The notes beneath the pieces were generated by a model. The model did no database searches. It was not told the origin of the DNA and saw nothing but the letters and a program-made list of their open reading frames with translations. This document shows, in pieces, positions 38,911 through 49,012 of a stretch of 64,000 bases of DNA. The position numbers and the translations under genes are program-made. The number at the start of each line of letters is the position of its first letter. Within the stretch, counting starts at the first letter, position 1. Source of the stretch: Pseudomonas frederiksbergensis (GTDB lineage Bacteria > Pseudomonadota > Gammaproteobacteria > Pseudomonadales > Pseudomonadaceae); the NCBI RefSeq assembly GCF_000802155.2, contig NZ_JQGJ02000004.1, positions 1 through 64,000 of the forward strand, read 5' to 3'.

Positions 38911-41146
38911 TGTCACCTCGCTGCAACCTGCGGCACCTATGATCGGTCGCCTGGTGGTGGTCGGCCTGGGGTTGATCGGTGGTTCGTTCGCCAAGGGCCT
39001 GCGTGAAAGCGGGCTGTGCCGGGAAGTCGTCGGCGTCGATCTTGATCCGCAATCGCGCAAGCTGGCGGTAGAGCTGGGCGTGGTGGACCGCTGTGAAGAC
39101 GACTTGCTGGTCGCTTGCCAGGGCGCGGACGTCATCCAGCTGGCGGTGCCGATCCTGGCGATGGAGAAACTGCTGGCCCGGTTGGCCGGCATGGACCTCG
39201 GGCAGGCGATTCTCACGGATGTCGGCAGCGCCAAGGGTAATGTGGTGCGGGCGGCGACCGAAGCGTTTGGCGGCATGCCGGCGCGTTTCGTCCCGGGTCA
39301 CCCGATCGCCGGCTCCGAGCAGAGCGGGGTAGAGGCGTCCAACGCCGAGCTGTTCCGTCGTCACAAAGTCATCCTGACGCCGTTGGACCAGACGGACCCT
39401 GCGGCGCTGGCGGTGGTGGATCGCCTGTGGCGCGAGCTGGGTGCCGATGTCGAGCACATGCAAGTCCAGCGACATGACGAAGTATTGGCTGCCACCAGCC
39501 ATTTGCCGCACCTGCTGGCGTTCGGCCTGGTGGACTCATTGGCCAAACGCAATGAAAATCTTGAGATCTTCCGTTACGCTGCCGGCGGTTTCCGCGATTT
39601 CACGAGAATCGCGGGTAGCGACCCGGTCATGTGGCACGACATCTTCCTCGCCAACCGCGAAGCTGTCCTGCGCACACTCGATACATTTCGCAGCGACCTC
39701 GACGCCTTGCGCGACGCGGTCGATGCAGGGGACGGGCACCAATTGCTGGGCGTTTTCACACGCGCCAGGGTGGCCCGCGAGCATTTCAGTAAAATCCTGG
39801 CCCGTCGGGCCTATGTGGACGCTATGAACTCCAACGATCTGATTTTCCTGGCACAACCTGGTGGCTCCCTCAGTGGGCGGATTCGTGTACCGGGCGATAA
39901 ATCGATTTCCCACCGCTCGATCATGCTCGGCTCGTTGGCCGAAGGCGTGACCGAAGTGGAAGGTTTCCTCGAGGGCGAAGACGCCCTGGCAACGCTGCAA
40001 GCGTTCCGCGACATGGGCGTGGTCATCGAAGGCCCGCACCACGGCCGCGTGACGATCCATGGTGTTGGCCTGCACGGCCTCAAGCCAGCGCCGGGGCCGA
40101 TCTACCTCGGCAACTCCGGCACCTCGATGCGCCTGTTGTCCGGCCTGCTGGCTGCCCAGGACTTCGACAGCACCTTGACTGGCGATGCCTCGCTGTCCAA
40201 GCGTCCGATGAACCGTGTCGCCAACCCGTTGCGGGAAATGGGCGCGGTGATCGAGACCGCCGCTGAAGGTCGTCCGCCGATGACCATTCGCGGTGGCAAC
40301 AAGCTCAAGGGCCTGACCTACACCATGCCGATGGCCAGCGCCCAGGTGAAGTCCTGCCTGCTGCTGGCGGGTCTCTACGCCGAAGGCAAGACCACCGTCA
40401 CCGAGCCTGCCCCGACCCGCGACCACACCGAGCGCATGCTTCGCGGCTTCGGTTACCCGGTCACGGTCGACGGCGCCACGGCGTCCGTTGAGTCCGGCAA
40501 CAAGCTCACGGCGACCCACATCGAAGTGCCAGGGGATATCTCCTCGTCGGCGTTCTTCCTGGTGGCGGCCTCGATCGCCGAAGGCTCCGACCTGGTGCTC
40601 GAGCACGTCGGCATCAACCCGACCCGTACCGGCGTGATCGACATCCTGCGGCTGATGGGCGCCGACATCACCCTGGAAAACCAGCGGGAAGTGGGCGGCG
40701 AGCCGGTTGCGGACTTGCGCGTGCGAGCGGCTAAACTCAAGGGCATCGAGATTCCGCAAGCGCTGGTTCCCCTGGCGATCGACGAGTTCCCGGTGCTGTT
40801 CGTCGCGGCTGCCTGCGCGGAAGGCCGCACCGTGCTGACCGGTGCCGAAGAGCTGCGGGTCAAGGAATCGGACCGCATCCAGGTGATGGCGGATGGCCTG
40901 CTGGCGCTCGGCGTCAAATGTGAACCGACGCCGGATGGCATCATCATCGACGGCGGCCAGATTGGCGGCGGCGAAGTCCATGGGCATGGCGACCACCGTA
41001 TCGCCATGGCATTCAGTGTTGCGTCCCTGCGCGCCAGTGCGCCGATCCGCATCCATGATTGCGCCAACGTCGCCACGTCGTTCCCGAACTTCCTGGCGCT
41101 GTGCGCGCAGGTCGGTATTCGAGTCGCACAAGAGGCACAGTCGTGA
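38903..41146 (+). CDS. tyrA-aroA: Fused prephenate dehydrogenase / EPSP synthase
   Basis: A 747-residue fusion. The TyrA part (about 13-300) has the NAD fold [16 protein letters not shown] and the catalytic stretch [13 protein letters not shown]. The AroA part starts near 312 with [20 protein letters not shown] and carries [14 protein letters not shown] and [11 protein letters not shown]. TyrA oxidises prephenate or arogenate towards tyrosine, and AroA makes 5-enolpyruvylshikimate-3-phosphate. This fusion is characteristic of pseudomonads and relatives. The start may be the GTG at 38903 or the ATG at 38939 (MIGRLVVVG); neither has a strong ribosome site. Confidence 0.95.
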   Translation: MVDVTSLQPAAPMIGRLVVVGLGLIGGSFAKGLRESGLCREVVGVDLDPQSRKLAVELGVVDRCEDDLLVACQGADVIQLAVPILAMEKLLARLAGMDLGQAILTDVGSAKGNVVRAATEAFGGMPARFVPGHPIAGSEQSGVEASNAELFRRHKVILTPLDQTDPAALAVVDRLWRELGADVEHMQVQRHDEVLAATSHLPHLLAFGLVDSLAKRNENLEIFRYAAGGFRDFTRIAGSDPVMWHDIFLANREAVLRTLDTFRSDLDALRDAVDAGDGHQLLGVFTRARVAREHFSKILARRAYVDAMNSNDLIFLAQPGGSLSGRIRVPGDKSISHRSIMLGSLAEGVTEVEGFLEGEDALATLQAFRDMGVVIEGPHHGRVTIHGVGLHGLKPAPGPIYLGNSGTSMRLLSGLLAAQDFDSTLTGDASLSKRPMNRVANPLREMGAVIETAAEGRPPMTIRGGNKLKGLTYTMPMASAQVKSCLLLAGLYAEGKTTVTEPAPTRDHTERMLRGFGYPVTVDGATASVESGNKLTATHIEVPGDISSSAFFLVAASIAEGSDLVLEHVGINPTRTGVIDILRLMGADITLENQREVGGEPVADLRVRAAKLKGIEIPQALVPLAIDEFPVLFVAAACAEGRTVLTGAEELRVKESDRIQVMADGLLALGVKCEPTPDGIIIDGGQIGGGEVHGHGDHRIAMAFSVASLRASAPIRIHDCANVATSFPNFLALCAQVGIRVAQEAQS

Positions 41147-41832
41147 ACATCAAGGCACCGGTCATCACCATCGATGGCCCAAGCGGATCAGGCAAAGGCA
41201 CCATCGCCGGCATGCTGGCCAAGCAACTGGGCTGGAATCTGCTCGATTCCGGTGCTCTTTATCGCTTGCTGGCCTTCGCCGCCGCCAACCATGGCGTCGA
41301 CCTGACCAACGAAGAGCTGCTCAAGGCATTGGCCGCGCATCTGGACGTGCAATTTATCGCGGCCACCGATGGCCAACTGCAGCGGATCATCCTCGAAGGC
41401 GACGAAGTCAGTGACGTCATCCGTACCGAAAGCGTGGGTGCCGGGGCTTCCCAGGTCGCCGCGCTGCCGGCGGTGCGCGAAGCATTGCTCCAGCGCCAAC
41501 GGGCTTTCCAGGAACCGCCGGGACTGGTGGCGGATGGCCGGGACATGGGTACGGTGGTGTTCACCGATGCCCCGCTGAAGATTTTCCTCACCGCCAGCGC
41601 CGAGGAGCGGGCGCGCCGCCGATATTTGCAGTTGAAGGGCAAAGGCGAGGATGTTAGTCTGTCGAGTCTGCTAGATGAGATCCGTGCACGCGACGAGCGT
41701 GATACCCAGCGCGCAGTGGCCCCGCTAAAGCCGGCGGCCGATGCGATACAGCTGGATTCCACGGAGTTGTCCATCGACCAGGTGTTGCAACGCATCATGA
41801 GCGAGATCGCGCTTCGCGATATCGCCGGGTGA
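41143..41832 (+). CDS. cmk: Cytidylate kinase
   Basis: A 229-residue CMP kinase with P-loop [18 protein letters not shown] near 5-22, and [13 protein letters not shown] and [12 protein letters not shown] following. It phosphorylates CMP and dCMP. The GTG start overlaps the tyrA-aroA stop (GTGA), which gives the right family length. An upstream extension of 28 codons is out-of-frame aroA sequence. It precedes rpsA as in most gammaproteobacteria. Confidence 0.95.
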   Translation: MNIKAPVITIDGPSGSGKGTIAGMLAKQLGWNLLDSGALYRLLAFAAANHGVDLTNEELLKALAAHLDVQFIAATDGQLQRIILEGDEVSDVIRTESVGAGASQVAALPAVREALLQRQRAFQEPPGLVADGRDMGTVVFTDAPLKIFLTASAEERARRRYLQLKGKGEDVSLSSLLDEIRARDERDTQRAVAPLKPAADAIQLDSTELSIDQVLQRIMSEIALRDIAG

Positions 41833-41836
41833 CCAG

Positions 41837-41876
41837 GAAGCTCCGCAGGGGACCAGTCATAGTCCTGCGGTGCTTC
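41837..41876 (+). terminator. Large stem-loop between cmk and rpsA
   Basis: GAAGCTCCGCAGG pairs with CCTGCGGTGCTTC (13 positions, one mismatch) around a 14-base loop, followed by TTATATATG. It can act as a partial terminator of the upstream operon or as a leader structure for rpsA. Confidence 0.55.
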
Positions 41877-41917
41877 TTATATATGAAACTAACCCACATC
41901 GTCTGGGGTGTGGAGAT

Positions 41918-41934
41918 GGGCGTTTACTTCGCCC
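41918..41934 (+). promoter_or_regulatory. Hairpin in the rpsA leader
   Basis: GGGCG-TTTACTT-CGCCC lies about 18 bases before the rpsA ATG and just ahead of its AGGA ribosome site. Ribosomal protein S1 represses its own mRNA through leader structure in related bacteria, so this is a plausible operator. Confidence 0.4.
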
Positions 41935-41952
41935 TAATCAACAGGAATTAAA

Positions 41953-43644
41953 ATGAGCGAAAGCTTTGCGGAACTCTTTGAAGAAAGCTTGAAAACCCTG
42001 AACCTTCAGGCAGGCTCCATCATCACCGGCGTTATCGTTGATATCGATTACCAGGCTCGCTGGGTAACCGTACACGCTGGTCTGAAGTCTGAAGCGCTGA
42101 TCCCGCTTGAGCAGTTCTACAACGACGCTGGCGAACTGAACATCAACGTTGGTGACGAAGTTCACGTGGCGTTGGATTCGGTTGAAGATGGCTTCGGTGA
42201 AACCAAGCTGTCCCGTGAAAAAGCCAAGCGCGCTGAATGCTGGATCGTTCTGGAAGCGGCCTTCGCAGCTGAGGAAGTGGTCAAGGGCGTTATCAACGGT
42301 AAGGTTAAGGGCGGCTTCACTGTCGACGTTAACGGCATCCGTGCGTTCCTGCCAGGTTCCCTGGTTGACGTCCGTCCAGTGCGCGACACCACGCACCTGG
42401 AAGGCAAAGAGCTGGAATTCAAGGTCATCAAGCTGGACCAGAAGCGCAACAACGTTGTCGTTTCCCGTCGCAGTGTCCTGGAAGCCGAGAACTCCGCCGA
42501 GCGTGAAGCTCTGCTGGAATCGCTGCAGGAAGGCCAGCAGGTCAAGGGTATCGTCAAGAACCTCACCGATTACGGCGCATTCGTCGATCTGGGTGGCGTC
42601 GATGGCCTGCTGCACATCACCGACATGGCCTGGAAGCGTATCAAGCATCCTTCGGAAATCGTCAACGTTGGCGACGAGATCGATGTCAAGGTTCTGAAGT
42701 ACGATCGCGAGCGCAATCGTGTTTCCCTGGGCCTCAAGCAACTGGGTGAAGATCCATGGGTCGCTATCAAAGCCCGTTACCCAGAAGGCACCCGCGTCAC
42801 CGCTCGTGTTACCAACCTCACCGACTACGGCTGCTTCGCTGAGCTGGAAGAAGGCGTTGAAGGCCTGGTACACGTTTCCGAAATGGACTGGACCAACAAG
42901 AACATCCACCCTTCGAAAGTCGTACAAGTCGGCGACGAAGTGGAAGTCATGGTCCTGGACATCGACGAAGAGCGTCGTCGTATCTCCCTCGGCATCAAGC
43001 AGTGCAAGTCCAACCCATGGGAAGACTTCTCTGGCCAGTTCAACAAGGGCGATAAGATCTCCGGCACCATCAAGTCGATCACCGATTTCGGTATCTTCAT
43101 TGGTCTGGATGGTGGCATCGACGGCCTGGTTCACCTGTCCGACATCTCCTGGAACGAAGTGGGCGAAGAAGCCGTACGCCGCTTCAAGAAGGGCGACGAG
43201 CTGGACACCGTTATCCTGTCGGTTGACCCAGAGCGCGAGCGCATCTCCCTGGGTATCAAGCAACTGGAAAGCGATCCGTTCTCCGAGTACGTCCAAGAGA
43301 ACGACAAAGGCGCAATCGTTAAGGGCATCGTGAAAGAAGTTGACGCCAAAGGCGCCATCATCACCCTGGCCGACGATATCGAAGCGACTCTGAAAGCCTC
43401 CGAAATCAGCCGTGACCGCGTTGAAGACGCGCGCAACGTCCTGAAGGAAGGCGAAGAAGTTGAAGCCAAGATCATCAGCGTTGACCGCAAGAGCCGCGTA
43501 ATCCAGCTCTCCATCAAGTCGAAAGACGACGCTGAAGAGAAAGAAGCAATCCAGAGCCTGCGCGACAAGCCAGCCACTGACATTGCTGCTGGTCCTACCA
43601 CTCTGGGCGACCTGCTGCGTGCACAGATGGAAAAGCAGAACTGA
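41953..43644 (+). CDS. rpsA: 30S ribosomal protein S1
   Basis: A 563-residue S1 protein with six OB-fold S1 repeats. The later ones are easily seen by their repeated phrases ([60 protein letters not shown]). It binds mRNA leaders and brings them to the 30S subunit. Codon use is strongly biased to the highly expressed set. ATG at 41953 follows CAGGAATTAAA. A clean terminator lies 17 bases after the stop. Confidence 0.98.
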   Translation: MSESFAELFEESLKTLNLQAGSIITGVIVDIDYQARWVTVHAGLKSEALIPLEQFYNDAGELNINVGDEVHVALDSVEDGFGETKLSREKAKRAECWIVLEAAFAAEEVVKGVINGKVKGGFTVDVNGIRAFLPGSLVDVRPVRDTTHLEGKELEFKVIKLDQKRNNVVVSRRSVLEAENSAEREALLESLQEGQQVKGIVKNLTDYGAFVDLGGVDGLLHITDMAWKRIKHPSEIVNVGDEIDVKVLKYDRERNRVSLGLKQLGEDPWVAIKARYPEGTRVTARVTNLTDYGCFAELEEGVEGLVHVSEMDWTNKNIHPSKVVQVGDEVEVMVLDIDEERRRISLGIKQCKSNPWEDFSGQFNKGDKISGTIKSITDFGIFIGLDGGIDGLVHLSDISWNEVGEEAVRRFKKGDELDTVILSVDPERERISLGIKQLESDPFSEYVQENDKGAIVKGIVKEVDAKGAIITLADDIEATLKASEISRDRVEDARNVLKEGEEVEAKIISVDRKSRVIQLSIKSKDDAEEKEAIQSLRDKPATDIAAGPTTLGDLLRAQMEKQN

Positions 43645-43660
43645 GTTCTGTCAGACCATG

Positions 43661-43690
43661 AAAAAGGGCGACTTCGGTCGCCCTTTTTTG
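43661..43690 (+). terminator. rpsA terminator
   Basis: AAAGGGCGAC-TTCG-GTCGCCCTTT followed by further T. This is a stable tetraloop hairpin with a T run. Confidence 0.93.
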
Positions 43691-43725
43691 TGGGTGTGAT
43701 TTGGCGAGCGCCCGGATAAGGATAT

Positions 43726-43758
43726 GGGTAAGCTCCCGTTGGGCTGCGAAGCGGCCAC
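43726..43758. repeat. Worn REP remnant
   Basis: TAAGCTCCCGTTGGGCTGCGAAGCGG keeps the outer part of a REP unit but lacks its partner. It lies between rpsA and the epimerase gene. Confidence 0.4.
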
Positions 43759-43817
43759 AGGTTACGATTCAGCTCTCTGAATGATGAATAAGCCCACTGA
43801 TCCCTGGAGCGGTTTTC

Positions 43818-44771
43818 TTGGCAGTCTCAAAAAAAATATTGATCACTGGGGCGACAGGCTTCATTGGTTGTGAGCTTCTACACTATCTCCTGCCGCGAAG
43901 GGATCTGGAGCTCGTCGCTCTGGTTCGACGGCAAAGTCTGGATATACCCAATGCTGTGACGCAGCTAGTTATTGGTGCGGATCCTTTGCCTGGAGATGTT
44001 GCTACCGTGGTGCACCTCGCCGGTCGCGCACATGTGCTGAAAGAATCATCAAGCTCGCCCATCGATCTATATCGAGCCGACAACGTTGAGTTCACGCTGA
44101 GTCTTGCTCGCGAGGCGCTCGCCCGCGGTGTGAGGCGCTTTGTTTTCATCAGCTCAATTGGCGTCAACGGCCCCTGTACGAACGGTGCGCCGTTTAATGA
44201 GGAATCCATCCCAGCTCCCGCGGCTGACTATGCGATATCCAAATGGGAGGCCGAACAGGCGCTTATCGAGTTGCTGAGAGGCTCCGACATGGAGCTGGTC
44301 ATCATTCGGCCGCCGCTGGTCTATGCCGGCCACGCTCGAGGAAATTTTCGTCGACTGATGAAATTGGTCTCCACGGGCCTACCAATGCCTTTCGCTGCGG
44401 TTAAAAATCGCCGCAGCATGATTTCATTAGACAACTTGGTGAATTTCATAAGTCTTTGCATTGATCATCCACGAGCCGTTAACGAGACATTTCTAGTCTC
44501 TGATGGGGTCGACTTCTCCACGGCTCAAATCGTTGAGTTGCTGGCAGGGGGGATGGGGAAGCGGGTCCTCATGCTCCCTGTGGCACCCATTTTCATGCGA
44601 TGGTGTGCTCGCGCTGTTGGTATGCGAGGCGCGTTTGAGCAGCTCTGCGGATCTTTGCAGGTCGACACCGATAAAGCGCGAGATCTGCTCGGTTGGAGTC
44701 CACCAGTTAGTGCGGAATCGGCGATTATGCAAGCTGGCCGTGATTTCAGGGTGCTACAGCGGAGGCGATGA
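43818..44771 (+). CDS. NAD-dependent epimerase/dehydratase, WbpV-like
   Basis: A 317-residue extended short-chain dehydrogenase. The N-terminal loop ILITGATGFIGCELLHYL binds NAD, FISSIGVNGP gives the catalytic Ser, and the YxxxK pair is in YAISKWEAEQAL. It resembles the UDP-sugar 4-epimerases that accompany WbpL-type initiating transferases. The start is a TTG at 43818 with GGAG eight bases upstream. It follows rpsA after a terminator and is read towards ihfB. Its WbpL-like partner is 13.8 kb away. Exact sugar specificity is not known. Confidence 0.8.
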   Translation: MAVSKKILITGATGFIGCELLHYLLPRRDLELVALVRRQSLDIPNAVTQLVIGADPLPGDVATVVHLAGRAHVLKESSSSPIDLYRADNVEFTLSLAREALARGVRRFVFISSIGVNGPCTNGAPFNEESIPAPAADYAISKWEAEQALIELLRGSDMELVIIRPPLVYAGHARGNFRRLMKLVSTGLPMPFAAVKNRRSMISLDNLVNFISLCIDHPRAVNETFLVSDGVDFSTAQIVELLAGGMGKRVLMLPVAPIFMRWCARAVGMRGAFEQLCGSLQVDTDKARDLLGWSPPVSAESAIMQAGRDFRVLQRRR

Positions 44772-44895
44772 TGGAAGCGAAACCATTCGCTGCAATAAGG
44801 TGTCTGTTTCTGTAACAGGATCGGTTTGTTAATTCATTTATAGTGGTTGAAGCAAGGTGGTAGGGCGTTCGATCCATTCCAGCCTAAGGAAATGA

Positions 44896-45177
44896 ATGAA
44901 AAAGTTTATTTTTATCATGGCGGTTGCGCTGGCGTTAGCAGGCTGTACCACTCACGCCAAAACGCGTGCTGTACGCGGTGTTAGCGGGATACAGGTGGAT
45001 TGCTCCGGTCTGGGGTCGGGTTGGGAGAAGTGCCACAAACGAGCTGCGAAAGAGTGCAAGGGGGCAGGGTACAAAATCATTACCCGGTCTGATGACGCCA
45101 AGGATGAGGATGTCTATCCCTTCGGTTTTAATCCAGCCGGATACCTGACGCGAACGATGCTGGTTATCTGTCGCTGA
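44896..45177 (+). CDS. Small predicted lipoprotein
   Basis: A 93-residue protein with a lipoprotein signal: MKKFIFIMAVALALAGC, with the lipobox LAGC at 14-17. The mature part has four more cysteines or so (DCSGLGSGWEKCHKRAAKEC and a near-terminal VICR) and no family I recognise with certainty. ATG at 44896 has AAGGAA at good spacing. It lies alone between the epimerase gene and ihfB. Confidence 0.75.
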   Translation: MKKFIFIMAVALALAGCTTHAKTRAVRGVSGIQVDCSGLGSGWEKCHKRAAKECKGAGYKIITRSDDAKDEDVYPFGFNPAGYLTRTMLVICR

Positions 45178-45328
45178 GGGGGACCAGCGTCCAGCTGTCC
45201 TTGTGCCCGAAAACGGGGCAGAGGCGAGATGGCGAAGATATGTCAATAGACAGACTGTTCAAATCCTTCCGGTCATGCTAAAACCTTTGAAGCGATTTTC
45301 CTAGCTGCTTGAAAAAGAAGGGAAAAAC

Positions 45329-45622
45329 ATGACGAAGTCGGAGTTGATCGAACGAATTGTTACCCATCAAGGGCTACTCTCATCCAAGGATGTGGAGCTG
45401 GCCATCAAGACCATGCTTGAGCAAATGTCCCAGTGCCTTGCCACGGGCGATCGAATCGAGATCCGTGGGTTTGGCAGCTTCTCCCTTCATTACCGGGCGC
45501 CGCGTGTAGGTCGCAATCCAAAAACCGGCCAATCCGTGAGCCTGGACGGTAAATTCGTTCCGCATTTCAAGCCGGGTAAGGAGCTGCGAGATCGCGTTAA
45601 CGAAGAGGAGGAGGGCGTTTGA
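45329..45622 (+). CDS. ihfB: Integration host factor subunit beta
   Basis: A 97-residue HU/IHF-type DNA-bending protein. [20 protein letters not shown] opens it, and the DNA-clamping arm reads [17 protein letters not shown] near 63-79, with the tip proline after GRN. It pairs with IhfA. A gene in this place marks the left border of the O-antigen locus in pseudomonads (himD). AAGAAGGGA before the ATG is a strong ribosome site. Confidence 0.96.
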   Translation: MTKSELIERIVTHQGLLSSKDVELAIKTMLEQMSQCLATGDRIEIRGFGSFSLHYRAPRVGRNPKTGQSVSLDGKFVPHFKPGKELRDRVNEEEEGV

Positions 45623-45646
45623 CCTTCGTCAGAAAAGGAATGGGTC

Positions 45647-45889
45647 GTGCGTAATCTGAAGCGTGTTCTGCTTGCCGTGATTGTCCTACTGGTAATTTTG
45701 GCTGTGCTCGCCTTTGTATTGGAAAATCAGCAGCAGGTCTCCCTGTTGTTCCTGGGATGGGCTGGGCCGCAGTTGCCTGTGTCGGTAATAGCGGTAGCTG
45801 CATTGCTGGTCGGGATGTTGATGGGGCCGCTGTTGGGCTGGCTTCTTCTGCGGCTAGTGAAACGACCGTCGCGTAGGCGTCTTGCATAG
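45647..45889 (+). CDS. LapA-domain inner-membrane protein
   Basis: An 80-residue DUF1049/LapA (lipopolysaccharide assembly protein A) domain protein with two membrane helices (about 3-25 and 41-66) joined by the conserved NQQQVSLLFLGW turn. It ends in a basic tail (KRPSRRRLA). In E. coli LapA helps regulate LpxC turnover, but this short form follows ihfB and may have another role in O-antigen expression. GTG at 45647 follows AAAAGGAATGG. Confidence 0.85.
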   Translation: MRNLKRVLLAVIVLLVILAVLAFVLENQQQVSLLFLGWAGPQLPVSVIAVAALLVGMLMGPLLGWLLLRLVKRPSRRRLA

Positions 45890-45940
45890 TGGTAGTAGAG
45901 AATTCCTACGCTTGAATCAGAACCGATCAGTCTATATCCG

Positions 45941-45969
45941 TTAGTAAATCATTCATTTACCTGTAAAAT
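45941..45969 (+). promoter_or_regulatory. Candidate sigma-70 promoter of the rml/O-antigen genes
   Basis: TTAGTA and TAAAAT are separated by 17 bases in an AT-rich stretch. This would give a leader of about 130 bases before rmlB. No good JUMPstart/ops (GGCGGTAG) element is present; the nearest is GGCGGTCT near 46073. Confidence 0.35.
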
Positions 45970-46104
45970 GCGTCCCTTGACCGCGCACGGCTTCCGCCTG
46001 CTCGAGTAAAAGTGACGAGGCGTCGCCCGAGCGATGACTTCATATGGATGGATCAGACGACGCTTGATTGGCGGTCTGTCGACAGCTCAAGGGTATGATT
46101 TCGC

Positions 46105-47181
46105 GTGAAAATTCTAGTCACCGGCGGCGCCGGGTTTATTGGCTCAGCAGTCATTCGCCATATTATTTCCAACACGACTGATTCCGTAATCAATGTCGAC
46201 AAACTTACCTACGCCGGCAATTTGGAGTCTTTGGCGGAAGTCAGCCAAGACTCGCGTTATGCATTCGAGCGGGTCGACATTTGTGATCGCGCCGAAATAG
46301 ACCGCGTCCTGCGTGAGCATCAGCCGGATGCGATCATGCATCTGGCGGCAGAATCCCATGTTGATCGCTCCATCTCCGGACCATCGGAATTCATCCAGAC
46401 CAACATTATCGGCACCTACACCTTGTTGGAAGCGGCACGCCATTATTGGTCCGCGTTGAGTGGTGAGCGTAAATCCAGCTTTCGCTTCCACCACATTTCG
46501 ACAGATGAAGTGTACGGCGATCTGGATGGGCCGGAAGATCTCTTCACCGAAACCACGCCATACCAGCCAAGCTCACCGTATTCCGCCAGTAAGGCCAGTT
46601 CCGATCATCTTGTTCGTGCCTGGGCCAGAACCTATGGTCTGCCAACCCTGGTAACCAATTGTTCGAATAATTATGGCCCGTGCCATTTTCCCGAAAAGCT
46701 GATCCCGCTGATCATCCTCAACGCCCTGGAAGGTAAGCCTCTGCCGGTCTACGGTAAGGGTAACCAAGTTCGCGACTGGCTCTACGTCGAAGATCACGCT
46801 CGCGCACTTTATAAGGTCGTGACGGAAGGCGTTATCGGAGAGACCTACAATATCGGCGGTCATAACGAAAAACAGAACATCGAAGTTGTGCACGCGCTGT
46901 GTGCATTACTCGATGAATTGCGTCCAGACTCCGCTCACCGTCCACACTCAAGCTTGATCACCTATGTGCAAGATCGTCCCGGTCACGATCAGCGTTATGC
47001 GATTGATGCCAGCAAGATTCAGCGTGAGCTTGGTTGGGCGCCGCAAGAAACGTTCGAAACCGGTATACGGAAAACCGTTGAGTGGTACCTCAACAATATC
47101 GAGTGGGTCGCTCATGTGAAGAGCGGCAGCTACCAGCAGTGGATCGATCAGAACTACACGGATCGTTCGGGCAAGGCATGA
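46105..47181 (+). CDS. rmlB: dTDP-glucose 4,6-dehydratase
   Basis: A 358-residue extended SDR. NAD loop [18 protein letters not shown] opens it, STDEVYGDL supplies the catalytic Thr-Asp-Glu, and the YxxxK pair is in [13 protein letters not shown]. It turns dTDP-glucose into dTDP-4-keto-6-deoxyglucose, the branch point for rhamnose and for 3-amino sugars. The start is GTG at 46105, giving normal length. Its stop overlaps the rmlD ATG. Confidence 0.96.
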   Translation: MKILVTGGAGFIGSAVIRHIISNTTDSVINVDKLTYAGNLESLAEVSQDSRYAFERVDICDRAEIDRVLREHQPDAIMHLAAESHVDRSISGPSEFIQTNIIGTYTLLEAARHYWSALSGERKSSFRFHHISTDEVYGDLDGPEDLFTETTPYQPSSPYSASKASSDHLVRAWARTYGLPTLVTNCSNNYGPCHFPEKLIPLIILNALEGKPLPVYGKGNQVRDWLYVEDHARALYKVVTEGVIGETYNIGGHNEKQNIEVVHALCALLDELRPDSAHRPHSSLITYVQDRPGHDQRYAIDASKIQRELGWAPQETFETGIRKTVEWYLNNIEWVAHVKSGSYQQWIDQNYTDRSGKA

Positions 47182-48071
47182 AGATCCTTCTTCTGGGTAA
47201 GAATGGGCAGGTGGGTTGGGAGCTGCAACGTTCCCTTGCACCGCTGGGTGAGTTGATTGCCCTTGACCGGCATCCGGTCGGAGGCTTAAGCGGCGATCTG
47301 TCGGACCTTCAAGCTCTGCGTGCAACGATCCGTCAGATCGGCCCTGATATTATCGTCAACGCAGCGGCCTATACGGCCGTGGATAAAGCCGAGTCCGAAG
47401 CTGAACTGGCAGAGCGGGTAAATGCCCAGGCTAGCCAGGTCATGGCCGAGGAAGCCGCGTCTCTCGGCGCATGGCTCATTCACTATTCAACCGATTATGT
47501 CTTTAACGGCGAAGGTACGGAGGCTTGGCAAGAAACTGATGCGGTCGCACCGATCAATCGGTACGGCGCGAGCAAGCTGGCGGGTGAACAGGCGATTATC
47601 GCATCCGGTTGCCGCTACCTGATTTTTCGTACCAGTTGGGTTTATGGCGCGCGCGGCAATAATTTCGCGAAAACCATGCTTCGGCTAGCGGCGGATCGTG
47701 AAACTTTAAATGTTATTGCGGATCAGATCGGCGCACCTACCGGGGCGGATCTGATCGCAGATGTTACGGCTCTCGTCATTCACCAGGTTATTAAGCGTCC
47801 TGAGCTTGCGGGTCTTTACCACCTGGCGGCGGCCGGTGAAGTGTCATGGCATGGCTACGCCAGCCATGTCATTAATTTCGCCAAGACCAACGGTGAGGTG
47901 CTTGCGGTGAGCACCATCAATCCGATCAATACAAGCGCCTATCCTACGCCTGCGCAACGCCCATTGAATTCACGTTTGAATACGCAGAAGTTGCGCGTCA
48001 ATTTTTCACTACACTTGCCGGACTGGCAAAGTGGCGTAACCCGAATGCTTAGGGAAATTCTGAATAAATGA
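47178..48071 (+). CDS. rmlD: dTDP-4-dehydrorhamnose reductase
   Basis: A 297-residue Rml[19 protein letters not shown] is the cofactor loop, [14 protein letters not shown] is the conserved substrate-site stretch, and [12 protein letters not shown] carries the catalytic Tyr-Lys. It makes dTDP-L-rhamnose, but needs the RmlC epimerase, which is not next to it here. Starts and stops overlap by four bases (ATGA) with both rmlB and rmlA, so the three are translated together. Confidence 0.95.
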   Translation: MKILLLGKNGQVGWELQRSLAPLGELIALDRHPVGGLSGDLSDLQALRATIRQIGPDIIVNAAAYTAVDKAESEAELAERVNAQASQVMAEEAASLGAWLIHYSTDYVFNGEGTEAWQETDAVAPINRYGASKLAGEQAIIASGCRYLIFRTSWVYGARGNNFAKTMLRLAADRETLNVIADQIGAPTGADLIADVTALVIHQVIKRPELAGLYHLAAAGEVSWHGYASHVINFAKTNGEVLAVSTINPINTSAYPTPAQRPLNSRLNTQKLRVNFSLHLPDWQSGVTRMLREILNK

Positions 48072-48958
48072 CCACGACAAACCGTAAAGGCATCATTCTG
48101 GCAGGTGGCTCGGGCACTCGACTGCACCCATTGACCCTTGGCGTCTCCAAGCAGATGCTGCCTATCTACGACAAGCCGATGATCTTCTATCCGCTTTCGG
48201 TGCTCATGCTCGCCGGCATGCGCGAAATCCTGATTATCTCCACGCCGGAAGATTTACCCTGCTTTAAAAAACTGCTCGGTGACGGCAGCAGGTATGGCAT
48301 CAAGCTGACTTATGCCGAGCAACCCAGCCCGGATGGTCTCGCCCAGGCGTTCATTATCGGCGAAGAGTTTATCGGGAAGGATCCTTGCTGTCTGATTTTG
48401 GGCGATAATATTTTTTACGGTCAGCACTTCTCGGATAACTTGCGCTCAGCCAGTGAGCAAGAGCACGGCGCAACGGTATTCGGTTACCACGTATCTGACC
48501 CGGAGCGTTTCGGAGTGGTTGAGTTCGACGGCACAGGAAAAGCCCTGAGCATAGAAGAGAAGCCGCTGCGGCCGAAATCTAACTACGCGGTGACTGGCTT
48601 ATATTTTTATGACAATCAAGTAGTCGAAATAGCGAAGAACATCAAGCCCTCCGAGCGCGGTGAACTGGAAATTACTGATGTCAACCGAGCCTACCTTGAG
48701 CAGCAAACCTTGAGCGTCGAGATACTGGGACGCGGTTTTGCCTGGCTGGACACTGGCACTCATGATTCGTTATTGGAAGCTAGCCACTTTGTGCATACCA
48801 TTGAGCAGCGTCAGGGCTTGAAGGTGGCGTGTCTGGAGGAGATCGCTTACCACAATGCTTGGATCACTGCGGAGCAGTTGGGTATGCAAGCCGGAGCTTT
48901 AAAGAAAACCGGATATGGTCAGTATCTTCAAAAGTTATTGGATTCGCCTTCTCGCTAA
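48068..48958 (+). CDS. rmlA: Glucose-1-phosphate thymidylyltransferase
   Basis: A 296-residue nucleotidyltransferase. [20 protein letters not shown] is the nucleotide loop, followed by [16 protein letters not shown] and the metal site [10 protein letters not shown]. It makes dTDP-glucose and is normally inhibited by dTDP-rhamnose. It is the last of the rml genes; the next gene is a glycosyltransferase, not rmlC. Confidence 0.96.
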   Translation: MTTTNRKGIILAGGSGTRLHPLTLGVSKQMLPIYDKPMIFYPLSVLMLAGMREILIISTPEDLPCFKKLLGDGSRYGIKLTYAEQPSPDGLAQAFIIGEEFIGKDPCCLILGDNIFYGQHFSDNLRSASEQEHGATVFGYHVSDPERFGVVEFDGTGKALSIEEKPLRPKSNYAVTGLYFYDNQVVEIAKNIKPSERGELEITDVNRAYLEQQTLSVEILGRGFAWLDTGTHDSLLEASHFVHTIEQRQGLKVACLEEIAYHNAWITAEQLGMQAGALKKTGYGQYLQKLLDSPSR

Positions 48959-49012
48959 GTTCAAAAAGCCAAGTCCTTTTGTGCAATGGCGTCCAATCGA
49001 TGTGGGAATCGC

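Noticed and set aside
41938..43296. 452-codon frame opposite rpsA
   Set aside because: Antisense shadow of a highly biased ribosomal protein gene; repetitive only because rpsA has S1 repeats.
46068..46085. JUMPstart/ops element before rmlB
   Set aside because: GGCGGTCT differs from GGCGGTAG in the key bases, and there is no matching JUMPstart context.
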